From a bacterium (GTDB lineage Bacteria; Pseudomonadota; Alphaproteobacteria; Rhizobiales; Xanthobacteraceae), in the NCBI GenBank assembly GCA_029946075.1, contig JAQSDT010000718.1, forward strand, positions 1 to 15,084: a stretch of DNA of 15,084 nt. The letters are read 5' to 3'. The notes under the pieces were generated by a model. That model made no database searches, was not told where the DNA came from, and saw only the letters and a program-made list of their open reading frames with translations. Positions 7,021 through 13,306 of this stretch are shown piece by piece. Position 1 is the first letter of the stretch; the number at the start of each line of letters is the position of its first letter. The translations under genes and the position numbers were made by a program.

Positions 7021-7122
7021 CTCATGGTGAGGAGTTCGTTTGCGGCGTCTCGAACCACGAGGCCCCCTTCTCACCCGCCACCGTCCTTCGAGACGCGCGC
7101 GCTGCGCGCCGCTCGGGACGAG
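7021..7122. repeat. Paired imperfect palindromes (REP/BIME-like element)
   Basis: Two imperfect inverted repeats sit side by side in the 145-bp gap after the sufA-like gene. At 7021-7062, CTCATGGTGAG faces CTCGAACCACGAG. At 7084-7122, TCCTTCGAGACGCGCGCGC faces TGCGCGCCGCTCGGGACGAG. I recall this pair as a frequent intergenic repeat type in Bradyrhizobium and relatives. At the 3' end of the suf mRNA the two hairpins could stabilise the transcript or hinder read-through into the tfoX-like gene; there is no T-run for intrinsic termination. Confidence 0.7.
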
Positions 7123-7141
7123 GTTAGTGGGCGTGATGAAC

Positions 7142-7543
7142 CTATACCTTCGCCGGCGTCAGTTGCACCGACTCGCCGCAACCGCAGGCCGAGACCTGGT
7201 TCGGATTGTTGAAGATGAACTGGGCCTGCATCTTGTCGGCCTTGTAGTCCATCTCGGTGCCGAGCAGAAACAGCACCGCCTTGGGATCGATCAGTATCTT
7301 CACGCCCCTGTCCTCGACGACCTCGTCGGTCGGACGGACTTCATGGGCGTATTCCACCGTATAGGACTGTCCGGCGCAGCCGCCGTTCTTGATGCCGACA
7401 CGAAGGCCGACGATCTCGGAATCGGCGCGGCTGGTGAGTTCCGTAATCCGCGCAGCGGCGGCTTCGGTCAGTTTCATGACCTGCGGGCGGGGCCGCGGCT
7501 TCGGCTTGGCGGGTATGGGTGAAGCTGATGTCATATCGGTCAT
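7142..7543 (-). CDS. sufA: SufA/IscA-type iron-sulfur cluster carrier
   Basis: 133 residues, of which about 24-133 are the HesB/IscA/SufA domain. The three cluster or iron ligands are present: Cys56 in GGCAGQSY, and Cys120 and Cys122 in the C-terminal CGCGES motif. A-type carriers accept clusters from the SufBCD scaffold and pass them to target apoproteins in the cytoplasm. Residues 8-21 are an unusual Pro/Lys/Arg-rich extension (SPIPAKPKPRPRPQ); the family is normally about 107-122 residues, so translation could instead begin at Met23. The ATG at 7543 has GGGA eight bases upstream. It is the last gene of the suf cluster, 58 bp after sufT. The symbol reflects operon context; IscA or ErpA would look similar. 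Confidence 0.88.
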   Translation of the reverse strand: MTDMTSASPIPAKPKPRPRPQVMKLTEAAAARITELTSRADSEIVGLRVGIKNGGCAGQSYTVEYAHEVRPTDEVVEDRGVKILIDPKAVLFLLGTEMDYKADKMQAQFIFNNPNQVSACGCGESVQLTPAKV

Positions 7544-7601
7544 GTGATCATTCCCAGCGGCAAATCAATGCCAGTCATCTTCCCGTAAAGCCGTTAAGCC
7601 C

Positions 7602-7973
7602 TCACCACATATTGAGGACGAGGCGCGCCTCGTCCGACATCCGGTCCGGCGTCCAGGCCGGATCCCACACCAGGTTGACGTTGACGACGCCGACACCGGG
7701 AACGCTGGCGATGGCGTTCTCGACCATGGTGGGCAGTTCGCCGGCCGCCGGACAGTTCGGGGTGGTCAGCGTCATCATCACGTCGACGCCGCGGTCGTCC
7801 TTGAGGTCGACCTTGTAGATCAGGCCGAGTTCGTAGATGTCGGCCGGAATTTCCGGATCGAACACCGTCTTGAGTGCGGCGACGATCTCGGTACCGAGTC
7901 GCTCGGTCTCTTCGGGCGGCAGCGCCGAGACGGTTTCCATGTTGGCGGTTTTGACTTCGGCCGTGTCACTCAT
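7602..7973 (-). CDS. sufT: SufT, DUF59/MIP18-family iron-sulfur maturation factor
   Basis: 123 residues. Residues 25-110 are the MIP18 (DUF59) domain: VFDPEIPADIYELGLIY (38-53) is the family signature, and LTTPNCPAAGELP holds the conserved Cys74. SufT proteins work in cluster maturation, especially when demand is high, but their biochemical step is not settled. The first 20 residues are a variable, probably flexible extension. The start codon overlaps the sufS stop in ATGA (4 bp), indicating translational coupling, and the position between sufS and the sufA-like gene is the usual one in Rhizobiales. Confidence 0.9.
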   Translation of the reverse strand: MSDTAEVKTANMETVSALPPEETERLGTEIVAALKTVFDPEIPADIYELGLIYKVDLKDDRGVDVMMTLTTPNCPAAGELPTMVENAIASVPGVGVVNVNLVWDPAWTPDRMSDEARLVLNMW

Positions 7974-9217
7974 GAGAACAATTCCCGCGCCTTGATCAGC
8001 GCCTGTGCCAGATGATCGACTTCTTCACGGGTATTATACATTCCAAACGACGCCCGGCAGGTGGCTGTGACATTGAACCGCTCTAAAAGCGGCATCACGC
8101 AATGAGTGCCGGCCCGCACGGCGATGCCCTGGCGGTCGATCACGGTCGCGACGTCGTGGGGGTGCGCGCCCTTCATCTCGAACGAAATCACCGGACCCTT
8201 GCCGCGGGCGGTGCCGATCAGGCGCAGCGAGTTGATCTCGCGAAGCCGATCCTGTGCGTAGGTCAGCAGGTCATGCTCATGCGCAGCAATGCGCTCCTTG
8301 CCGATCGAATTGACGTAGTCGATCGCGGCACCCAGCCCGACCGACTCCACGATAGCGGGCGTGCCGGCCTCGAACTTGTGTGGCGGGTCGCCATAGGTAA
8401 CCCAGTCGCGGGCGACCTCGCGGATCATCTCGCCGCCGCCGTTGTACGGCCGCATCGCGACAAGGTGCTCGTGCTTGGCATAGAGCACGCCGATACCGGT
8501 CGGGCCGTACAGCTTGTGGCCGGTGAAAACGTAGAAGTCGCAGTCGATGTCCTGAACGTCGATCGCCATATGGACGGCGGCCTGGCTTCCGTCCACCAGC
8601 ACCGGAATGCCGCGGGCGTGCGCCAGCTTGACCACGTCCTTGACCGGCACCACGGTGCCGAGCGCGTTCGACATCTGCGTGATCGCGACCAGCTTCGTCT
8701 TCGGCGTCAACAGCTTCTCGAACTCGTCGATGAGGAAGTTGCCCTCGTCGTCGACCGGCGCCCACTTGATGACGGCGCCGTGGCGCTCCCGCAGGAAATG
8801 CCAGGGCACGATGTTCGAATGATGCTCCATGATGGAGATCACGATCTCGTCGCCGGCCTTGATGTTCGGCTCGCCAAAGGACGACGCCACCAGGTTGATC
8901 GCCTCGGTCGCGTTGCGGGTGAAGATGATCTCTTCGGTCCGCCCGGCGTTGAGGAACTGCGCCACCTTGGTGCGGCCGCCTTCGTACGCCTCGGTCGCGG
9001 CGTTGGCGAGGTAATGCAGGCCGCGATGCACGTTGGCGTATTCGCTCTTGTAAGCTTCCGTCATGCGATCGAGCACGGCGGTCGGCTTCTGCGCGGAAGC
9101 GGCGTTGTCGAGATAGACCAGCGGCTTGCCGTAAACCTTCATCGCCAGCGCGGGGAAATCCTCGCGCACGCGGGCAACGTCATAGGCACCATTCCTGACG
9201 GCCGGATGCTGGGTCAT
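7970..9217 (-). CDS. sufS: SufS cysteine desulfurase (class II, PLP enzyme)
   Basis: 415 residues, normal for SufS. It converts L-cysteine to L-alanine and leaves a persulfide for cluster assembly. LVYLDNAASAQKP (33-45) is the N-terminal signature, EHHSN (131-135) holds the active-site histidine region, FTGHKLYGPTG has the PLP lysine Lys235, and RAGTHC carries the persulfide Cys373. The RxGxHC form with its short loop is what separates class II SufS from class I IscS. Members of this class normally need a sulfur acceptor, SufE or SufU; neither is in this window. It overlaps sufD by 4 bp upstream (ATGA) and sufT by 4 bp downstream, so the three are probably translated as a coupled unit. Confidence 0.96.
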   Translation of the reverse strand: MTQHPAVRNGAYDVARVREDFPALAMKVYGKPLVYLDNAASAQKPTAVLDRMTEAYKSEYANVHRGLHYLANAATEAYEGGRTKVAQFLNAGRTEEIIFTRNATEAINLVASSFGEPNIKAGDEIVISIMEHHSNIVPWHFLRERHGAVIKWAPVDDEGNFLIDEFEKLLTPKTKLVAITQMSNALGTVVPVKDVVKLAHARGIPVLVDGSQAAVHMAIDVQDIDCDFYVFTGHKLYGPTGIGVLYAKHEHLVAMRPYNGGGEMIREVARDWVTYGDPPHKFEAGTPAIVESVGLGAAIDYVNSIGKERIAAHEHDLLTYAQDRLREINSLRLIGTARGKGPVISFEMKGAHPHDVATVIDRQGIAVRAGTHCVMPLLERFNVTATCRASFGMYNTREEVDHLAQALIKARELFS

Positions 9218-10539
9218 GCCCGCGCCTCCAGCCAGCGCTGCGCGGCCACGATTGCGAGCTCGCGCAGATCGTCCCTGACGATGGATTCGATGGCTTCACC
9301 TACAAAGGCCTGGATCAGCAGCGCCTGGGCTTCCTTTTCGGACAGGCCGCGGGCACGCAGATAGAACAACAGGCTCTCGTCGAGCGCGCCGGTGGTGGCG
9401 CCGTGGCCGCAGGTGACGTCGTCGGCAAAGATCTCGAGTTCCGGCTTGTTGTCGGCCTCGGCCTCGTCGGACAACAGCAGCGCCCGCGTCATCATCTTGG
9501 CGTCGGTCTTCTGCGCGTCCGGGCGCACGATAATGCGGCCCTGGAACACCGAATGGCCGCGGTCATCGGCGACGGCGCGAAACACTTCGCGGCTGGCGCA
9601 ATTCGGAACCGCATGATCCATGAACAACGTGGTGTCGGCATGCTGGCGGCCGTTGAGCAGGTTGACGCCGTTGGTCTCGACGCGGGAATGCTCGCCGGCA
9701 AAGGCAATCGTGGCCTGATAGCGGCTGGCCGATGCGCCCGAGGTCATGCCGAACGTGTTGAAATGTGAATGCGCGCCGAGCGTCACCACGGCAGAAGCAA
9801 TGTTGAAGGCGTCCCTGGAATCCTCGACCAGACGAATATGGTCGAGCCGGGCATTGTCGCCGATCACCGCGACCAACGCATCGTGGACCTGATACACGTT
9901 GGCGCCGTCGGCCGCGATGTAGCTTTCCACCACCGTCGCGGCGGCATCGTTGCCGAGGCGCAGCAACGAGCGGGTAAACATCGCCGAAGGCGTGGCGCCG
10001 CAGGCAACGTGAATGACCTGCAGCGGCTGCTTGAGCACGGCGCCCTTGGCGATCTCGATCACCACGCCATCGGTCATAATCGCGCTGTTGAGCGCAACCA
10101 TGGGATTGGCATTATCGAGAGAGAATAGCTGCGCCTGCAGCGCGGCGTCGCCGGCGTCGAGCACGTCGCGCAGGGTACGGACCGTGAGCCCCTGCTCCAG
10201 CCCTTCAAGCTCGGAAAGCGTTGGCGCGAATACGCCGTCCACCAGCACCAGCCGGCGCGCGCCCTTGATCGCCTGCAGCTTTACGGCCGCGGAAGCCTTT
10301 TTCAGCGCGGCCGCATCCGGCGCAGGCGCCAGCGGTAGCACCTCGCGCATCAGCGCGCGCAGGTCGGTGTATTTCCAGTCCTCAAGCCGGCGGTGCGGCA
10401 AACCAACACGCTCATAGGCCTCGAAGGCCGCACTGCGCGCCTCGGCGACCTTGCCGGCGCCGGGCAGGCGGTCGCGCGCGACGGCGAAGCTGTCGCTCAG
10501 CGCGCGTCCCGTCTCGTTCTTTGCCAAAGCCAAATTCAT
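9214..10539 (-). CDS. sufD: SufD subunit of the SufBCD cluster scaffold
   Basis: 441 residues from the ATG at 10539. A GTG directly before it (10542) is an alternative start that would add one residue; the ATG is preferred because ATG is the commoner start and a GGACGG-like site lies upstream. The protein has a helical N-terminus (RRLEDWKYTDLR near 50-62 is a typical SufD feature), a right-handed beta-helix core, and the SufB/SufD C-terminal domain. CGHGATTGALDE, with Cys377 and His379, matches the place where E. coli SufD His360 contributes to cluster assembly at the SufB-SufD interface. It joins SufB and two SufC subunits in the cytoplasm. It follows sufC after a 17-bp gap and overlaps sufS by 4 bp. 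Confidence 0.95.
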   Translation of the reverse strand: MNLALAKNETGRALSDSFAVARDRLPGAGKVAEARSAAFEAYERVGLPHRRLEDWKYTDLRALMREVLPLAPAPDAAALKKASAAVKLQAIKGARRLVLVDGVFAPTLSELEGLEQGLTVRTLRDVLDAGDAALQAQLFSLDNANPMVALNSAIMTDGVVIEIAKGAVLKQPLQVIHVACGATPSAMFTRSLLRLGNDAAATVVESYIAADGANVYQVHDALVAVIGDNARLDHIRLVEDSRDAFNIASAVVTLGAHSHFNTFGMTSGASASRYQATIAFAGEHSRVETNGVNLLNGRQHADTTLFMDHAVPNCASREVFRAVADDRGHSVFQGRIIVRPDAQKTDAKMMTRALLLSDEAEADNKPELEIFADDVTCGHGATTGALDESLLFYLRARGLSEKEAQALLIQAFVGEAIESIVRDDLRELAIVAAQRWLEARA

Positions 10540-10556
10540 CACATATCCGTCCGCAC

Positions 10557-11309
10557 TCAGGCCGCGTCTTCGAACTGGGCGTAGCCGGAAGCTTCCAGCT
10601 CCAGCGCCAGTTCCTTGCCGCCGCTTTTGACGACCCGGCCCTTCGACATCACGTGCACGAAATCGGGCACGATGTAGTTCAGCAGCCGCTGGTAATGCGT
10701 AATGACCACCATGGCGCGATCGGGCGAACGCAGCGCGTTGACGCCATCGGCTGCGACGCGCAGCGCATCGATGTCGAGGCCGGAATCCATTTCGTCGAGG
10801 ATGCAGACGGCCGGCTCGAACAACGCCATCTGCAGAATCTCATTGCGCTTCTTCTCACCGCCGGAGAAGCCGACATTGACGCCGCGTTTGAGCATGTCGC
10901 GCGGAATATTCAGACTCGCCGCAGCCGCGTACGCCTTTTTCAGAAACTCCGGCGTCGTGAGCTGGCTCTCGCCACGCGCCTTGCGTTGCGCATTCAGCGC
11001 CACATGCAGGAAATTCATGGTGGCGACGCCAGGGATTTCGACCGGATATTGGAACGCCAGGAACACGCCCTTGGCGGCGCGCGCGTCCGGCGCCATCTCC
11101 AGCAGGTCCTCGCCCTTAAACAGGATTTCACCGCCGGTGACTTCATAGCCCGGCTTGCCCGCGATCACATGCGACAGCGTCGACTTGCCGGAGCCGTTCG
11201 GCCCCATGATTGCGTGCACCTCGCCCGGATTCACGGTGAGCGTCAGCCCGTGGAGAATCTCACGTTCCTCAACGCGAACTTTCAGGTCTTTCACTTCAAG
11301 CAGTGACAT
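10557..11309 (-). CDS. sufC: SufC ATPase subunit of the SufBCD cluster scaffold
   Basis: 250 residues, the usual SufC length. It is an ABC-type ATPase whose ATP-driven dimerisation reshapes SufB-SufD during cluster assembly; despite the fold it is soluble and not a transporter. Visible motifs are Walker A GPNGSGKS (36-43), Q-loop Gln87 in AFQYP, the signature FSGGEKKR (148-155), Walker B ILDEMDSGLD (170-179) and the switch His205 in VITHY. The open frame continues upstream to 11429, but family alignment (MSLLEVKDLKV) places the start at 11309. The A of this ATG is also the last base of the upstream gene's TGA (TGATG). The upstream ribosome binding site is weak (GGAAAAAGAAC), so translation probably depends on coupling to the 141-aa gene. 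Confidence 0.96.
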   Translation of the reverse strand: MSLLEVKDLKVRVEEREILHGLTLTVNPGEVHAIMGPNGSGKSTLSHVIAGKPGYEVTGGEILFKGEDLLEMAPDARAAKGVFLAFQYPVEIPGVATMNFLHVALNAQRKARGESQLTTPEFLKKAYAAAASLNIPRDMLKRGVNVGFSGGEKKRNEILQMALFEPAVCILDEMDSGLDIDALRVAADGVNALRSPDRAMVVITHYQRLLNYIVPDFVHVMSKGRVVKSGGKELALELEASGYAQFEDAA

Positions 11310-11734
11310 CAGTTCTTTTTCCGTCTCTTGCTCGAATTCTGAGCAGTTTCCGCCAACCTCTGCAGTGGTCCGCTCGAATCCGAGGTCCATAGTGGTGGCC
11401 ACTCCGCGAAGTAGCCGACATGTTCCCAATTCAATTCAGGATTTCGCCGCGTAAACTTGAATCTGGGAGCAAGCGAAACGGAGCCCACTCGTTCATGCAT
11501 GCGCCAGATTATCGGTTCTTCGACAAACGTCCTGAATTTCACCAACCATTTCTCCCCGTCCTCGACGGGAATCGTACCTACCGCATCGCTCGTCCAACAG
11601 ACCGGTCGGCCGGCAAGCTCCATCAACTCACTAAGCAAAGCCTCCGACACCCGTATCGAGCTATCTCGGATGCTTGCCGTCCAACCCATTCCGCGCACGA
11701 AGGCCTCTGTCGAGCCGTTCGCGGACAGGGTCAT
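11309..11734 (-). CDS. Unrecognised 141-aa protein encoded between sufB and sufC
   Basis: I do not recognise this protein. It has no signal peptide, membrane segment or motif of a known SUF component. Residues 20-42 look helical (SIRVSEALLSELMELAG). Residues 45-115 look beta-rich, with seven tryptophans in the whole protein (18, 47, 63, 77, 103, 112, 116), a single cysteine (46), two copies of WTSD (47-50 and 116-119), and a basic end KRRKKN. The case for a real gene is strong. The start overlaps the sufB stop in ATGA, the stop overlaps the sufC start in TGATG, and GGAAGGAAG at 11741-11749 is a strong ribosome binding site six bases from the ATG. G+C is about 56% by hand count, against about 58% and 70% in single 60-base samples of sufB and sufC, hinting at later insertion. 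Possible roles include an accessory or regulatory partner of SufBCD, or an unrelated cargo gene; the sequence does not decide. Confidence 0.75.
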   Translation of the reverse strand: MTLSANGSTEAFVRGMGWTASIRDSSIRVSEALLSELMELAGRPVCWTSDAVGTIPVEDGEKWLVKFRTFVEEPIIWRMHERVGSVSLAPRFKFTRRNPELNWEHVGYFAEWPPLWTSDSSGPLQRLAETAQNSSKRRKKN

Positions 11735-13212
11735 CCCACGCTTCCTTCCAGCGAGATCGAGATCAGCTTCTGCGCTTCCACCGCGAACTCCATCGGCAGT
11801 TGCTGCAGCACGTCCTTCACAAACCCGTTGACCACGAGGCCGACGGCTTCTTCCTGGCTGAGGCCGCGCTGGATGCAGTAGAACAGCACGTCTTCGGAGA
11901 TTTTCGACGTCGTCGCTTCGTGCTCGAACTGCGCCGATGAATTCTTCGCTTCAACATACGGCACGGTGTGCGCGCCGCATTTGTCGCCAATCAGGAGCGA
12001 GTCGCAGGCCGTAAAATTGCGCGCGCCGGTCGCCTTGCGGTGGGCCGTAACAAGGCCGCGATAGGTGTTTTGCGAAACGCCGGCGGCGATACCCTTGGAG
12101 ATGATCCGGCTGGTCGTGTTCTTGCCGAGATGGATCATCTTGGTGCCAGAGTCGACCTGCTGGTGACCGTTCGAGATCGCGATCGAGTAAAACTCGCCGC
12201 GCGAATTGTCGCCACGCAAAATGCAGCTCGGATATTTCCAGGTGATCGCCGATCCGGTCTCGACCTGGGTCCAGGAAATCTTCGAGTTGTTGCCGCGGCA
12301 GTCACCCCGCTTGGTGACGAAATTGTAGATGCCGCCGACACCCTCGGAATTGCCGGGATACCAGTTCTGCACCGTCGAATATTTGATCTCGGCATCGTCG
12401 AGCGTGACGAGTTCGACGACGGCGGCGTGCAACTGGTTCTCGTCGCGCTGCGGTGCGGTGCAGCCTTCGAGGTAGCTGACGTAGGCGCCCTTGTCGGCAA
12501 TGATCAACGTCCGCTCGAACTGACCGGTGTTGCGCTCGTTGATGCGGAAATAGGTCGACAGCTCCATCGGGCAACGCACGCCCGGCGGCACATAGACGAA
12601 CGAGCCGTCGGAAAATACCGCCGAGTTCAGCGTCGCGAAATAGTTGTCCGAGGTCGGCACGACCGAACCGAGATACTTCTTCACCAGTTCAGGGTGTTCG
12701 CGGATGGCTTCCGAGATCGGCATGAAGATCACACCGGCTGCCTTTAGTTCCTTCTGGAAGGTGGTTGCCACCGAGACCGAGTCGAATACGGCGTCGACCG
12801 CAATCTTGCGCTCACCTTCCGGCCTCACCACGCCTTCCAGTGCCTCGACCTCGCGCAGGGGGATGCCGAGCTTTTCGTAGGTCTTGAGGATTTCCGGATC
12901 GATCTCGTCGAGCGAGCCGATCTGCTTCTTCGGCTTCGGCGCTGAATAGTAATAGAGATCCTGGTAGTCGATCTTGGGGTAGTTGACGCGGGCCCAAGTC
13001 GGCTCGGTCATGGTCAGCCAGCGGCGATACGCCTCCAGCCGCCATTCCAGCATCCAAGCCGGCTCGTTCTTCTTGGCGGAGATGAAGCGGACGGTATCTT
13101 CCGACAGCCCCTTGGGCGCCTTGTCGGACTCGATAAGGGTCTCAAACCCATATCTATACTGGTCGACGTCGATGCGCTTGACGCGCTCGACCGTCTCTTG
13201 CACGGCTGGCAT
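11731..13212 (-). CDS. sufB: SufB subunit of the SufBCD cluster scaffold
   Basis: 493 residues, normal for SufB. It is the scaffold subunit that receives sulfur and iron and builds the nascent cluster with SufC and SufD. The N-terminal part (about 1-150) contains EPAWMLEWRLEAYRRW, a strong SufB hallmark. The beta-helix core holds SDGSFVYVPPGV and KRGDCRGNNSKISWTQVETGSAITWKYPSC. The C-terminal part has NFTACDSLLIGDKCGAHTVPY (Cys403, Cys412) and FEHEATTSKISEDVLFYCIQRG (His431, Glu432), equivalent to the E. coli SufB Cys405 and Glu434 region implicated in cluster formation. GGAGG six bases before the ATG at 13212 confirms the start. The 89-bp gap above it carries a hairpin and a candidate iron-response site, so sufB may head its own transcript. 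Its stop overlaps the next gene by 4 bp. Confidence 0.97.
   Translation of the reverse strand: MPAVQETVERVKRIDVDQYRYGFETLIESDKAPKGLSEDTVRFISAKKNEPAWMLEWRLEAYRRWLTMTEPTWARVNYPKIDYQDLYYYSAPKPKKQIGSLDEIDPEILKTYEKLGIPLREVEALEGVVRPEGERKIAVDAVFDSVSVATTFQKELKAAGVIFMPISEAIREHPELVKKYLGSVVPTSDNYFATLNSAVFSDGSFVYVPPGVRCPMELSTYFRINERNTGQFERTLIIADKGAYVSYLEGCTAPQRDENQLHAAVVELVTLDDAEIKYSTVQNWYPGNSEGVGGIYNFVTKRGDCRGNNSKISWTQVETGSAITWKYPSCILRGDNSRGEFYSIAISNGHQQVDSGTKMIHLGKNTTSRIISKGIAAGVSQNTYRGLVTAHRKATGARNFTACDSLLIGDKCGAHTVPYVEAKNSSAQFEHEATTSKISEDVLFYCIQRGLSQEEAVGLVVNGFVKDVLQQLPMEFAVEAQKLISISLEGSVG
11741..11749 (-). promoter_or_regulatory. Ribosome binding site of the 141-aa gene inside sufB
   Basis: GGAAGGAAG on the minus strand lies six bases before the ATG at 11734, inside the last codons of sufB. 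It is a near-ideal Shine-Dalgarno and decides the start of the otherwise unrecognised gene. Confidence 0.7.
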
Positions 13213-13218
13213 TCACAT

Positions 13219-13245
13219 CCTCCGCTCGCGGTTTCAAGGACCGCG
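13219..13245 (-). promoter_or_regulatory. sufB leader: ribosome binding site preceded by a hairpin
   Basis: On the minus strand CGCGGT (13245-13240) and ACCGCG (13232-13227) can pair around a seven-base loop. The hairpin ends three bases before the GGAGG ribosome binding site (13223-13219), which is six bases from the sufB ATG. The ribosome binding site itself is left unpaired, so the hairpin could position or protect it rather than block it. Confidence 0.4.
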
Positions 13246-13290
13246 GTGGAACAATCAAGAACTCGAATTCGAAGTTTCCAACGAAACGCG

Positions 13291-13306
13291 CTTAGAACGG
13301 TTCAAG
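13291..13306. promoter_or_regulatory. Candidate Irr-type iron control element upstream of sufB
   Basis: TTAGAA-CGG-TTCAAG matches 10 of 12 positions of the Irr-box form I recall for Rhizobiales (TTAGAA-N3-TTCTAA). The half nearer sufB is perfect and the other is degenerate. It overlaps the stop codon of the upstream desulfurase gene and lies about 80-95 bp before the sufB ATG, a plausible place for an iron- or haem-responsive operator. Irr or Rrf2-type control of suf genes is known in alphaproteobacteria; its use here is inference. No clear -10 box accompanies it. Confidence 0.4.

Noticed and set aside
8102..9364. 420-codon plus-strand open frame opposite sufS
   Set aside because: Antisense to sufS with all its catalytic motifs; no domain signal of its own.
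11310..11429. N-terminal extension of SufC by 40 residues
   Set aside because: The frame is open, but family homology starts at MSLLEV. The extension lies entirely inside the 141-aa gene in another frame, and the TGATG overlap supports the start at 11309.
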